33,011 nt of DNA from Anaerolinea sp. (GCA_014879835.1 JACSRJ010000195.1:1-33011), one strand, 5' to 3'; shown: positions 7,119 through 16,081, counted from the first letter of the stretch. Numbers and translations are program-made. Notes: generated from the sequence alone by a model not told the origin.

Positions 7119-7968
7119 TCTTGCCAATATCCGCACCCTTGCAGAAAAAGAACTGCGAGATGCCCTTCGTAATCGTTGGTTTCTGGTGTTTACCATCGCT
7201 TTTGCGGGGTTAGCACTGGTGCTTTCAAGCTTGACTCAACCCGGCGGGATGAATCTCCGCACGGTTAGTTACAGCCGAACAGCCGCCAGCCTGATCAATC
7301 TGGTGCTGCTTTTTGTGCCCCTGATCGGCTTGACTTTGGGGGCTGCAAACCTTGCCGGAGATCGGGAGACGGGCGCGCTCATTTACCTGCTCTCTCAACC
7401 AGTGAATCGGGTGGAAGTGCTGCTCGGCAAGTTTCTGGGCATTGCAGGTGCCCTGCTTGCAACCTTGAGTTTGGGATTTGGTCTCGCAGGGGTCGTACTG
7501 TCCTTACGGGGTGGCATCCAAGATTCTGGTGGTTACCTGTTTACAGTGCTGCTTGCTTATCTGCTGGCACTGGCAATGCTTGGTTTGGGATTCCTGCTCT
7601 CCAGTATCACCCAGCGCACCGCTGCTGCATTGGGAGGATCCCTATTCGTGTGGCTGTTCCTCGTGTTTATTGGTGATCTAGGCATCATGGGTACTGTGGC
7701 CTCCACCCAATTACCCATTGGTACTGTATTTCTGATTGCGGTTTTGAATCCCCTCCAACTCTTCAAAATTGCCTCAATTTTGGTGATTCAGGCCAATCTC
7801 GAAGTGCTGGGTCCAGCCGGACTATATGCGAGTGATCACTTTGGGGGTTTTCTGCTGCCCTTGCTGATCGGCGGGCTTGTGTTGTGGATATTCCTCCCCT
7901 TGCTGGGTGCCGTCATCTTGTTTGGACGGCAAGAGCGGCTGGTTCAGAGAGGTAAAACAAATCCATGA
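7108..7968 (+). CDS. nosY: NosY, ABC-2 type permease
   Basis: 286 residues from ATG 7108, or 285 from the adjacent ATG 7111. AGGGGG at 7099-7104 inside nosF decides this start. Six membrane segments are apparent: about residues 21-41, 60-80, 105-130, 140-165, 170-200 and 250-275. The N-terminal helix has TLAEKELRDALRNRW, typical of ABC-2 permeases of the NosY group. It forms the transporter with NosF. The stop overlaps the next start in ATGA, so the following lipoprotein is likely translated together with it. Confidence 0.92.
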   Translation: MMIDLANIRTLAEKELRDALRNRWFLVFTIAFAGLALVLSSLTQPGGMNLRTVSYSRTAASLINLVLLFVPLIGLTLGAANLAGDRETGALIYLLSQPVNRVEVLLGKFLGIAGALLATLSLGFGLAGVVLSLRGGIQDSGGYLFTVLLAYLLALAMLGLGFLLSSITQRTAAALGGSLFVWLFLVFIGDLGIMGTVASTQLPIGTVFLIAVLNPLQLFKIASILVIQANLEVLGPAGLYASDHFGGFLLPLLIGGLVLWIFLPLLGAVILFGRQERLVQRGKTNP

Positions 7969-8714
7969 AGCCTCTAGGTATGGTGTTGAGTACGACCCTG
8001 TGTGTGTTCCTTCTGAGTGCTTGTGGCAGTGGGGATTCCTCAGCCAGCCTCCCCCCAGAAGTGGACTTGTCGGTGCGGGTCGAACCCCAGCCGCTGGCTG
8101 TGGGGACTGCGGAGTTGATCATCACCCTTCAGGATGCTCAGGGATCGCCCATTGATGGGGCAGTGATTCAGGTTCACGGAAACATGGATCATGCGGGCAT
8201 GGCTCCGGTTGAACGTGAGTCCCGCGAAAGCCTCAACGGGGTGTATCGCATCCCCTTTGAATGGACGATGGGAGGAGGTTGGATCGTGACCATCATAGCC
8301 ACGCTGCCCGATGGCGGTAAGGTCAGCCGGGACTTCCCTTTCACCGTTGAGGCGATCTCTAGCGAGAGCATCATCAAACGTTCCACCGTAACTGCTGCAC
8401 CCGTGAATTCGGGGCTCAATATTGCCTACAGCACCGAACCTGCGTCCGCCCTTGTGGGTGATGGCATGGTGACGGTTACCCTCACCAGCCCTGATGGGAC
8501 ACCGATCACCGATGCCTCCGTGAATTTAACGGGAGATATGACTCATGCAGGCATGATGCCTATTTCGGCAGAAGGAAAACATGTTGGGGGCGGGCAGTAT
8601 CAAATACCGCTCCGTTGGACAATGGCGGGCGCTTGGCAGGTGACGATTACGGTCACCCGTCCCGATGGTACTCAGGTAAAACGCACCTTTGATCAGGAGG
8701 TAGTCATGCCCTGA
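7965..8714 (+). CDS. Lipoprotein with two YtkA-like domains and Met/His motifs; candidate copper carrier
   Basis: 249 residues. A short signal ends in LLSAC/G, so C20 should be lipidated. Two similar beta-sandwich domains of about 95 residues follow (about 36-130 and 150-245). Each has a 'PDG/DAxG' strand, a central Met/His motif and a W-T-M stretch near its end. The motifs are HGNMDHAGMAPV (H71, M74, H76, M79) and GDMTHAGMMPI (M192, H194, M197, M198). The fold resembles YtkA-like/FixH-type domains, several of which bind or accompany copper proteins. Its start overlaps nosY (ATGA). No nosL is present, so it may deliver Cu(I) to NosZ, but this is inference. The stop codon lies within a small hairpin. 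Confidence 0.75.
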   Translation: MKPLGMVLSTTLCVFLLSACGSGDSSASLPPEVDLSVRVEPQPLAVGTAELIITLQDAQGSPIDGAVIQVHGNMDHAGMAPVERESRESLNGVYRIPFEWTMGGGWIVTIIATLPDGGKVSRDFPFTVEAISSESIIKRSTVTAAPVNSGLNIAYSTEPASALVGDGMVTVTLTSPDGTPITDASVNLTGDMTHAGMMPISAEGKHVGGGQYQIPLRWTMAGAWQVTITVTRPDGTQVKRTFDQEVVMP

Positions 8715-8727
8715 GGGACACCCTCAG
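8711..8727 (+). other. Perfect 7-base-pair hairpin at the end of the nos operon
   Basis: CTGAGGG (8711-8717) and CCCTCAG (8721-8727) enclose the loop ACA and include the lipoprotein's stop codon. No T run follows, so it is not a standard intrinsic terminator. It may protect the 3' end or mark a processing site before the cytochrome gene. Confidence 0.5.
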
Positions 8728-8729
8728 TG

Positions 8730-8738
8730 TGGGATAAT
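8730..8738 (+). promoter_or_regulatory. Possible extended -10 promoter of the cytochrome gene
   Basis: TGGGATAAT at 8730-8738 fits an extended -10 (TG-N-GATAAT). It would start transcription near 8745, about 40 bases before the GTG start. No -35 element is apparent. Confidence 0.3.
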
Positions 8739-8784
8739 GCCTTGTAATTCGTTTAATCAAATTTTGATGAGGGAGAAAGCTTTC

Positions 8785-9783
8785 GTGGAGCATCAAGCGC
8801 ATAAATCGGCATCACTTCATCCCGCCCTTTTCAGTCTGATTATGGCAGGCAATCTGTTAATCGTTGGTGCCTTGGTTCTGGTGGGATTAATGCAGTCTGG
8901 GTCTAATGGTGTCAACAGGGAAGCGGCAGTGGTTTGGGTAGGGCAAACCGCAACCCCTACGCCCATCCCAACCAGTACCCCGATCCCAACAGCAACGCCC
9001 ACCCCCTTGCCAACCAATACGCCCGTACCGACTGCGACCGCGACCCCAATGCCCACGAACACCCCTCTTCCTACCTCAACGCCCGCTGCGGTTGTCAGCG
9101 GCAATACCCCAACGGCAGTCGCGCAGGCCGGCGGCACGGGTGGGAGCAGCGCCAATGGCGATCCGGCACTGATTGCCAAGGGGGAACGGCTTTTTGTGGC
9201 TTGTGGGGCTTGTCATGGGGCAAACGCGAAGGGTATTCCCAACCTTGGCAAAGACCTGACCGCCAGTGAGTTTGTGACAGGACTATCTGATGCCGAACTG
9301 TTAACCTTCATCAAGACCGGGCGGCCCATCTGGGATCCCCTCAACACCACAGGGATCGATATGCCTCCCAAGGGCGGCAATCCGGCATTGAGCGATGACG
9401 ATATCCTTGCCATCATCGCCTATATCCGCAGTTTGTCGTCCCACACCGAAGGCGGAGCATCAACAGCACCTGACACAGGCACTGGACCGGCATCCAGCAA
9501 TGATCCGGCATTGGTAACTGAAGGTGAGAAACTATTCACCGCGTGTTCTGCTTGCCATGGGGCAAACGCAAAGGGGCTGCCCAATCTGGGTAAAGACCTG
9601 ACCGCGAGCGAGTTCATAGCAGGGTTATCTGACCCCGACTTGTTGACCTTCATCAAAACCGGGCGGCCCATCTGGGATCCCCTCAACACCACAGGGATCG
9701 ATATGCCTCCTAAGGGTGGCAACCCGGCGCTGACAGATGATCAGATTCTGGCCATCATTGCCTACATTCGTTCACTGAGCTGA
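8785..9783 (+). CDS. Membrane-anchored di-haem cytochrome c
   Basis: 332 residues from GTG 8785, chosen for AGGGAG at 8770-8775; an in-frame ATG at 8767 lacks such a site. A short cytoplasmic tail and one membrane helix (about residues 14-38) are followed by a 45-residue Thr/Pro-rich linker. Two nearly identical class I cytochrome c domains come next. Their haem sites are CGACH (9202-9216) and CSACH (9544-9558), each with a likely axial Met in DMPPKGG. It lies directly after the nos genes and is a plausible electron donor to the CuA site of NosZ, taking electrons from a quinol-oxidising complex elsewhere. The domain copies look recently duplicated. Confidence 0.9.
   Translation: MEHQAHKSASLHPALFSLIMAGNLLIVGALVLVGLMQSGSNGVNREAAVVWVGQTATPTPIPTSTPIPTATPTPLPTNTPVPTATATPMPTNTPLPTSTPAAVVSGNTPTAVAQAGGTGGSSANGDPALIAKGERLFVACGACHGANAKGIPNLGKDLTASEFVTGLSDAELLTFIKTGRPIWDPLNTTGIDMPPKGGNPALSDDDILAIIAYIRSLSSHTEGGASTAPDTGTGPASSNDPALVTEGEKLFTACSACHGANAKGLPNLGKDLTASEFIAGLSDPDLLTFIKTGRPIWDPLNTTGIDMPPKGGNPALTDDQILAIIAYIRSLS
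8950..9084 (+). repeat. Degenerate repeat encoding a Thr/Pro-rich linker
   Basis: 45 codons of the pattern TPTPIPTSTPIPTATP, built from imperfect 12- and 18-base units. It forms a stiff spacer between the membrane helix and the haem domains. The membrane kinase at 16127-18277 has a similar linker. Confidence 0.85.
9160..9438 (+). repeat. Cytochrome c domain, copy 1 of a tandem duplication
   Basis: This unit repeats at an offset of exactly 342 bases. A run of 53 bases (9316-9368) is identical to 9658-9710, including third codon positions. Apart from the linker side the copies differ mainly near the first haem site. Confidence 0.85.
9502..9780 (+). repeat. Cytochrome c domain, copy 2 of a tandem duplication
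   Basis: Second unit, offset 342 bases from the first. It carries CSACH in place of CGACH and LPNLGKDL in place of IPNLGKDL. Confidence 0.85.
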
Positions 9784-9867
9784 GCAGCACTGATAAAACT
9801 GCTGTTTATGCCTCAAGTCGAATTTGCCTGTGAGAGAAGCGTTGACCTGCAATAACCGAGGTTTAAG

Positions 9868-11277
9868 ATGAGAATTCTGTTGGTTAACCCGCCCAGTGGT
9901 GATTTGACTGTTGGATTAAAGTATTTGGCGAAGGTGGAACCACTGGGGTTGGAGATCATCGGTGGGGCTGTTCCTGAACACGAAGTAGATCTGCTCGATA
10001 TGGAGCTTGATACTGATCTGGATGGCGCCCTGAAACGGTTTAACCCCGACATTGTGGGCGCAAGCGCACAGGTCGTACAGACCTATACAGCACAACGGGT
10101 TTTCAGAACGGCAAAAGCATTTAATGACCGCATCTTGACTGTGTTGGGAGGACATCACGCGACTTTGTGCCCAGAGGAGTTTAATTCCCCCTATATCGAT
10201 GTGATCGTGATCGGGGAAGGGGTTCCCGCCTTTCGGGAGATCGTTGCTCGTTGGGCGCAGAGACAGGTGGTCGAGTTTGAGGATATTCAGGGACTGGGGC
10301 TTCCACGAGATGGGCACATTCACTTTACTGAACCTCGCCCTTTTCCTGCAAACCTCGACCACATGCCCCAACCCAAGCGTTCTCTCACGGACAAATATCG
10401 GTCTCGTTATTACTACCTGTTTGAAAACTCAGTTGCCTCGATTCAGACCTCACTCGGATGCACCTTCCCTTGCAATTTCTGTTCCTGTCAGCACTTCACC
10501 AATCGACGGTTCATCACCCGCTCACCGGAGCTTATTGTTGAAGACCTCAAAACCATCCGCGAAGATTTCATCATGTTTTGTGATGATCATACCTTCATTG
10601 ACGTGAAACGAATGGAGCGACTGCATGACCTGATCGCAGCGGCAGGCATCAAAAAACGCTATTTTGCCTATACCCGTACTGACTGTGTGGTCAAAAACCC
10701 AGAAATTTTCGCCAAGTGGTCAAAGATCGGGTTGATGATGGTCATGACGGGTCTAGAAGCCATCGACGATACTCGCATCAACGAGATCAACAAAAAGACC
10801 AGCATCGAGATCAACGAAAAGGCCATTCAGATTCTCGCCCAAAATGGGATCGCCCTGAGTGCGGGCTTTCTGGTCATGCCTGATTACACCGAAGCCGATT
10901 TTCAGCGCATTGATAGTTATGTACGCAAACATCCCAACATCGCACTAACCGAACTCACCCCCTTAACGCCGCTGCCCGGTACCGGATTTCACCGGGAAAT
11001 GAGAGAGAAGGTCACAACCCACCATCGAGAAGTTTATGACCTTGCCCACTTTGTGATTCCCACCACCAAGCTCAGTCAAGCAGAAATGTACCGCCTGATC
11101 CAGAAGTACTATTTTCGGGTTGTACTCCGAGCGATACGGCGCTTTAAGCTCTATCGCCCACGGGCTGCATTGAAGCGTCACATCCCTCAGCTTCTTCTAG
11201 GAGCGATGCGCAACAGTCGGTTGATCAAAAATATGCACATGAACACCTCCGCACCAGTGCCAACGGATGTGGTATGA
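9868..11277 (+). CDS. Cobalamin-binding-type radical SAM protein (class B methylase-like)
   Basis: 469 residues. The first 135 or so form a Rossmann-like B12-binding domain (MRILLVNPPSG at the start, VLGGHHAT at 92-99, VIGEG at 114-118). The radical SAM core follows with CTFPCNFC, giving cluster ligands C198, C202 and C205. The layout and phrases such as VEPLGLE (23-29), KRYFAYTRTD and MTGLEAIDD recall the B12-dependent radical SAM methylases, including the hopanoid C-3 methylase HpnR. No hopanoid genes are nearby, so I do not assign a substrate. The start has GAGG about 8 bases upstream. It overlaps the next gene by four bases (ATGA), so the two are probably one unit, possibly read from the nos side. 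Confidence 0.75.
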   Translation: MRILLVNPPSGDLTVGLKYLAKVEPLGLEIIGGAVPEHEVDLLDMELDTDLDGALKRFNPDIVGASAQVVQTYTAQRVFRTAKAFNDRILTVLGGHHATLCPEEFNSPYIDVIVIGEGVPAFREIVARWAQRQVVEFEDIQGLGLPRDGHIHFTEPRPFPANLDHMPQPKRSLTDKYRSRYYYLFENSVASIQTSLGCTFPCNFCSCQHFTNRRFITRSPELIVEDLKTIREDFIMFCDDHTFIDVKRMERLHDLIAAAGIKKRYFAYTRTDCVVKNPEIFAKWSKIGLMMVMTGLEAIDDTRINEINKKTSIEINEKAIQILAQNGIALSAGFLVMPDYTEADFQRIDSYVRKHPNIALTELTPLTPLPGTGFHREMREKVTTHHREVYDLAHFVIPTTKLSQAEMYRLIQKYYFRVVLRAIRRFKLYRPRAALKRHIPQLLLGAMRNSRLIKNMHMNTSAPVPTDVV

Positions 11278-12083
11278 ACATTCACTATTACAACTGGTCA
11301 GGTATCAGCCTCCAACACGCTGACGTACTGATAGGCTTTGATCTTTATGGTGAAGCCGTCACTTGGGATATTCTCAAAAATAATCAACCTAAGCTGTTTT
11401 GTGTGACACATGGACACCCAGAACATGCTGGTTCGCTGCAGAAATTCCTAGAAGCCCCTGAAGCGCGTCCCTACTTGGAAAACGTTCATCTGATCTCGTC
11501 CCCTGCGGTGACTGCCCACATTAACCGTCGGCACATACTTTCCCCCGCCAATGTACACGGGATCAAGGCGGGTGAAAGTATCACCCTGAATGCGATCAAG
11601 ATTACGGCCTTCACTTGGGTACATATGCCCCTCTTGCCACCCGGATTCAAGCATAAAGTAGAATATCTTCTGCAACTTGCACTTCACCCCTTTGATCTGC
11701 TCCGAATCGGCAGTCAAGGCTTGCGTTTGCCCATGAATGCTCCCCAGCTTGGTTTTCATGTACGTTATCCCGATGGAACGACGGTGCTCAATTACGCCGA
11801 AGGAGTTCACCGCCTGACCAATCCTCAGGAAGTTCAACAGGTGGCGCAGAATTTGCCCGCAGACATGCTCTTTTTTGCGGTTGAACCCGATGATGCGGAG
11901 GCAATCCCCCGTTGGGTACAAATGCTCGCGCCCAAAAGGGTATACCTCTACGAGGCGCATCGCCCTTGGCGTGATTTATTCCACCTGCCTTCCATTGATC
12001 TGGAAACTTACAGTCATCGTCTCCAATCACAGTTTCAGGCGATGGTCTTTCATCCACTAACTCAACCCGGCGGTACACTGTAG
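11274..12083 (+). CDS. MBL-fold (metallo-beta-lactamase superfamily) protein
   Basis: 269 residues. THGHPEHAGS near residue 45 is the metal-binding HxHxEH motif of the MBL fold; further candidate ligands lie in NYAEGVH and YEAH. The first half is the more conserved-looking part. A hydrophobic-basic stretch in the middle (about residues 118-150, HMPLLPPGFKHKVEYLLQLA) could touch a membrane or lipid substrate. It is translationally coupled to the radical SAM gene, which suggests a shared pathway, perhaps modification of a lipid or quinone. The substrate is unknown. Confidence 0.6.
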   Translation: MNIHYYNWSGISLQHADVLIGFDLYGEAVTWDILKNNQPKLFCVTHGHPEHAGSLQKFLEAPEARPYLENVHLISSPAVTAHINRRHILSPANVHGIKAGESITLNAIKITAFTWVHMPLLPPGFKHKVEYLLQLALHPFDLLRIGSQGLRLPMNAPQLGFHVRYPDGTTVLNYAEGVHRLTNPQEVQQVAQNLPADMLFFAVEPDDAEAIPRWVQMLAPKRVYLYEAHRPWRDLFHLPSIDLETYSHRLQSQFQAMVFHPLTQPGGTL

Positions 12084-12175
12084 TCTCGGCGGCTCTCCGT
12101 ACAGTGCCGCTTACATTCTATAGTGCAGCACCGTCTGTATGGAGTGTTGATCGTTGGACACAAAGGTAGGTGACC

Positions 12176-15100
12176 ATGTCGAATCTGATTGGCAGTCAGT
12201 TGGGGCCTTATGACATTTTTGGTCTGCTGGGCAAAGGTGGCATGGCAACCGTTTACCGTGCACGGCATGTTACAACAGGGTTTGAAGTAGCACTGAAGGT
12301 GATTGCGGTCGATTCCACCAGAGATGATGAACTCGTCAGGCGCTTCGAGCGTGAATTCCGTACAGTGACCGCACTCTCACACCCCCATATTCTGCGCACT
12401 TACGGCTATGGTCTCGATGCAGGGACAAATACGCTCTATCTGGCAATGGAGATGCTTCCTAGCGGGGACTTGGCGGAACGCATTGGGCGGAGACTGCTTT
12501 CACTACAGGAGGTCTCCCATATCGTGGATCAGCTTGCCTCTGCTCTCAGTTATGCACATGAACGCGAGGTCGTTCATCGTGACCTCAAGCCACACAATGT
12601 GCTTTTTGATGCGAATGGAAACGCCATTCTGGCTGACTTCGGTATTGCCAAAGTGATTGGTCAAACGACCTTGACACAGACCGGCAGCCTTGTTGGTACG
12701 CCTGCCTATATGTCCCCTGAACAATGGCAGGGCGAAGAGGCGGATCCACGATCTGATGTATATTCACTCGGGATCATGATTTTTGAGATGCTGGTGGGTT
12801 ATCCTCCTTTTCGTGCTGACTCCCCTGCGAACATGATGCACCGCCACATTTACGATAAGCCACCCTCGATTCGTCGCCTCAAGCCTGAATTACCAGCAGG
12901 AATTGGATGGGTAATTGACAAAGCATTGGCCAAGCACCGCGAAAACCGAATTGCTTCAGCGAAAGAATTGGCGGATCTGCTACGCACCGTGGTCACACAG
13001 ACGGAAGAGTCTGTGCCTTCCCTTAAGATACCGGATGAACCACTGACGTCCCCGGCCCCTCAAGGTGGCAGCATGATGAACGAACCAACGGTTATCGTTC
13101 CTATCAGTAAGGAACAGGCCACCTCACAAGAGCAGCGTGCACTCGAGTCCATCAGGGCCGATATGGCGCAGCGTCAGCGCCACGAGATAGAATCCCACGA
13201 TACCACGATCAATATCCCTCCACAGGACGTCGGTGATCGGTTCACCAATCGGATCAAAGAACAGGCCGATATGGTCAACTTGCTTGCTGAACGCACCCGC
13301 CTTATCAGCATCTATGGGCGCGGAGGTGTAGGCAAAACAGCCCTCGCTTGCAAGGTGCTTAACGATCTGCGTCAGTCCAATGATGGTCGCCCCGATGGAC
13401 TAGTCTATCTGAGTGCCGTCGGTACAGGTATTAGTCTGGATCGCATCTTCTCAGACACGGGCAAACTGCTCAGCGAGGCAGCGCGCAGAACACTGGATAC
13501 CGTATGGTCAAATACCAATCTCTCGACTAAAGACAAGGTAATAGCGCTTCTACATATACTAGGAGAGGGGAAATATGTACTGCTCCTCGACAATATGGAA
13601 ACACTTCAAGATCAGGCGACGGGGGACTTGCTCGATCCAGATATGCACATCTTCTTTGAAACGGTGCTGGCACAAGGTGGCAACTTACAAATTGTCCTGA
13701 CCAGCCGGGAACCTCTTAACTTGCCGCGTTTATTGCGCGCTTGGGAACGTCTAATCCCGCTCGAAGAAGGACTCCCCGCCCAAGATGCCGTGCTGATGTT
13801 ACGCAACCTCGATCCTGATGGTGTCGCTGGCTTGCGTCATGCGCCCGATCATGTTTTACTGCGGCTTGCTTCAAAACTGCGCGGTTTTCCCCGTGCGTTG
13901 GAGGCCGTCGCTGGGCTGTTGCTCGAAGACGCGCTGCTGACTGTGGATGATGTGATCAACGATGACAAGCTGTTATTGGGCGAAATCACACCCGTCATCG
14001 TACAGCAAGCAATAGAACGGTTAAATCCAGAATCCATCCGTGTTCTGGAAGCACTCGCTATCTTTGAGCGTCCTGCCACACTGCCAGCGCTCACCTATCT
14101 GCTGTCTCCCTATCTGGACACTGACTCATTACGAAGTACCCTGAATCGTCTGGTGCGATCATACTACGTATCTTTCAACCGAGTTACACAGGCATTCGTA
14201 CTGCATCCTATCGATAGAGCATACTGCTACCAGCGTATCCCCGAAGGTACCCTTGATGACTGGCGCACCTCCGACCAGATGCCGCAGTACACTCGCTACG
14301 CGCTGCATCACCGTGCCGCACGCTACTATGTGCACAAACGCAGTCCACAGGAATCTTGGACGCGAATCGACGATCTCGAACCGCAACTGGCTGAGTTCGA
14401 CCAGCTCATAAATGCAGGTGATTACGACAGTGCCGCTGCCCTGCTAGACACCATCGATACTGACTATCTGGCACGCTGGGGGCATTACCCGCGCATCGTC
14501 ATCATGCACGAGTGCTTGCAGGATAAGATTGTTGACAAGCACCTCGCTCAAGGAAGTGCTGCCCGACTTGGGAGTGAATACCTTCGGACAGGCCGTGGGA
14601 CGCAAGCGATTCTCATGCACCAGAGAGCGCTCCAACTGGCCCAAGAGATTCAGGATCGACGGGCCGAAGGGATCGCCTTGGGCCAGCTTGGTAGCGATTA
14701 CCATGTTCAGGGACAGAATGATACGGCTGTTCACTATTTGGAGCAGGCACTCACCATTGCCCGTGAGGTACAGGATCGCTATCACGAGGGTGGGTGGTTG
14801 AATGCACTGGGAAACATGTTTGTGTACAGGGGGCAGATGGAAGTAGGGCTGAACTATCTGCATCAGGCGCTAACAGTGAATCGCATCACTCAGAATCGAC
14901 CGGCTGAAAGCAATTCGCTGGCCAATCTGGCGATTGCCCATGACATAGAAGGGCGTATGGAGACAGCCATCGACTATGCTCGACAGGCGCTCGATGTCGC
15001 TCGTCTGTCCCAAGATCGAGCCGGAGAAGGTATTGCCCTTGGTCTCCTTGGTAACTATCATTTCACTTTGGGCGAGGTGATGCCTGCCATCGACTATCTG

Positions 15101-15715
15101 CAACAAGCCCTCGCCATCCATCGTGAGACTTATTACCGGCGCTACGAGAGTTATCGCCTCGCCGACATCGCCGCAGTATTGATACAGCTTGGACATCATC
15201 AACAAGCAATCGATTCACTGAAGGCGGCAATTGCGATTGCCGACGAAATGGATCTCGCTTGGTTAAGCGACTCGTATCAGCCTGAACTGGCAGAGGCTTA
15301 CCTATTCGGCGGTGATCTGACGGCAGCCCTCGCTGCCATCCTCACCGTGCGTGATCGGGATATTGCGGAAAGTAACCATCTGAGCGCAGCATTGTATGGC
15401 ATTATCCTCGCCCGGATGGGGCAGCAGGTTGCTGCACAAAAGGCTTTCAAAGACTCCGTTGAGCACACTGCCAATGTCCTGTCACATGCACCGGGTGACT
15501 TTAGTGCCTATTATGTACGGGGTCTGGCGCATTCAGGGTTGGTTCTGTCTGGTGGTGATCCGCATCTTGCTATCGAAGATTACCGCACCGCCCGATCTTT
15601 ACGTGCTCTTCAAGGGGTGGTGGCGCATCAGGTACGCTTACTTGACGCACTCATGCTGGCCTCCGGTGGTGAGCAACTTGCTGGCGTGCGGACTACGCTG
15701 GTTGGTACGGATTAA
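12176..15715 (+). CDS. Ser/Thr protein kinase fused to an NB-ARC (STAND) ATPase and TPR repeats
   Basis: 1179 residues from ATG 12176; AAAGG at 12162-12166 supports it, and GTG 12170 is the alternative. The Hanks-type kinase spans about residues 10-270: GKGGMATVY loop, K41 (ALKVI), D136 (HRDLKPHN) and D154 (ADFGIAK), all intact. After a linker, an NB-ARC ATPase begins with Walker A GRGGVGKT (381-388), then Walker B YVLLLDN ending near 473 and the LTSREP sensor motif. The last 450 residues hold at least five TPR units of about 40 residues (encoded about 14560-15270). There is no signal or membrane segment, so it is cytoplasmic. STAND proteins usually stay inactive until the repeat domain binds a ligand. 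The same three modules occur as separate genes on the opposite strand. Confidence 0.9.
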   Translation: MSNLIGSQLGPYDIFGLLGKGGMATVYRARHVTTGFEVALKVIAVDSTRDDELVRRFEREFRTVTALSHPHILRTYGYGLDAGTNTLYLAMEMLPSGDLAERIGRRLLSLQEVSHIVDQLASALSYAHEREVVHRDLKPHNVLFDANGNAILADFGIAKVIGQTTLTQTGSLVGTPAYMSPEQWQGEEADPRSDVYSLGIMIFEMLVGYPPFRADSPANMMHRHIYDKPPSIRRLKPELPAGIGWVIDKALAKHRENRIASAKELADLLRTVVTQTEESVPSLKIPDEPLTSPAPQGGSMMNEPTVIVPISKEQATSQEQRALESIRADMAQRQRHEIESHDTTINIPPQDVGDRFTNRIKEQADMVNLLAERTRLISIYGRGGVGKTALACKVLNDLRQSNDGRPDGLVYLSAVGTGISLDRIFSDTGKLLSEAARRTLDTVWSNTNLSTKDKVIALLHILGEGKYVLLLDNMETLQDQATGDLLDPDMHIFFETVLAQGGNLQIVLTSREPLNLPRLLRAWERLIPLEEGLPAQDAVLMLRNLDPDGVAGLRHAPDHVLLRLASKLRGFPRALEAVAGLLLEDALLTVDDVINDDKLLLGEITPVIVQQAIERLNPESIRVLEALAIFERPATLPALTYLLSPYLDTDSLRSTLNRLVRSYYVSFNRVTQAFVLHPIDRAYCYQRIPEGTLDDWRTSDQMPQYTRYALHHRAARYYVHKRSPQESWTRIDDLEPQLAEFDQLINAGDYDSAAALLDTIDTDYLARWGHYPRIVIMHECLQDKIVDKHLAQGSAARLGSEYLRTGRGTQAILMHQRALQLAQEIQDRRAEGIALGQLGSDYHVQGQNDTAVHYLEQALTIAREVQDRYHEGGWLNALGNMFVYRGQMEVGLNYLHQALTVNRITQNRPAESNSLANLAIAHDIEGRMETAIDYARQALDVARLSQDRAGEGIALGLLGNYHFTLGEVMPAIDYLQQALAIHRETYYRRYESYRLADIAAVLIQLGHHQQAIDSLKAAIAIADEMDLAWLSDSYQPELAEAYLFGGDLTAALAAILTVRDRDIAESNHLSAALYGIILARMGQQVAAQKAFKDSVEHTANVLSHAPGDFSAYYVRGLAHSGLVLSGGDPHLAIEDYRTARSLRALQGVVAHQVRLLDALMLASGGEQLAGVRTTLVGTD

Positions 15716-15740
15716 AATCGAACACTACGACCGTTAGCCA

Positions 15741-16081
15741 CTAAAACCAAAAGCCGGGCAAGATAGGCTCGTTGAGGGCTAGACAACGCTTGAGGAAGTC
15801 AAAGCCACGGCGAAAGAAACTGAGATCACGGCGGTCGGAGCGATCAACCTTTCGCAAGTCGCATTCGCTTTGGGCGCGCCAATCGGCGTGCGGAGGAGAG
15901 CATCCTTGACCTAGATGAAATCGCACGCCCAGATGGGCTCGGCATGGTTACCGGTGAGGAAGCGCTCATAGATCGCACGGTTCCGTTGTTCCAATTCAGG
16001 GATCATATCGGTGACGGGGATGAGAGAATCGATCATGCCGCGATAGAGCCGCTCCAGCACACGCTGAACCACCCATGGTTA
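15741..16081 (-). pseudogene. Degraded integrase-type (DDE) transposase
   Basis: The 410 bases between the two convergent kinase genes hold a minus-strand remnant. One frame reads ELEQRNRAIYERFLTG then EPIWACDFI (ending at a TAG, 15911-15913) and continues after the stop as LLRTPIGAPKANATCERLI. Those are the start (WxxDF) and the third part (APxANAxCER) of an integrase core, normally about 80 residues apart, here only about five. The centre of the catalytic domain is therefore deleted and the frame is broken. The last part (15741-15830) is open in another frame (RRGFDFLKRCLALNE). I infer an old insertion that decayed. Confidence 0.5.

Noticed and set aside
8755-8770. FNR box upstream of the cytochrome gene
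   Set aside because: The repeat ATCAAATTTTGAT has its half-sites in the reverse order to TTGAT-N4-ATCAA and does not fit the Crp-type core either.
9783-9808. Intrinsic terminator after the cytochrome gene
   Set aside because: Only a 5-base stem (CAGCA/TGCTG) with a 10-base loop followed by three T residues; too weak to call.
12176-15715. Known antiphage Avs-type STAND system
   Set aside because: Avs proteins carry an effector such as a nuclease or protease at the N-terminus; here the N-terminus is a normal kinase and no effector was found, so a defence role is only a possibility.
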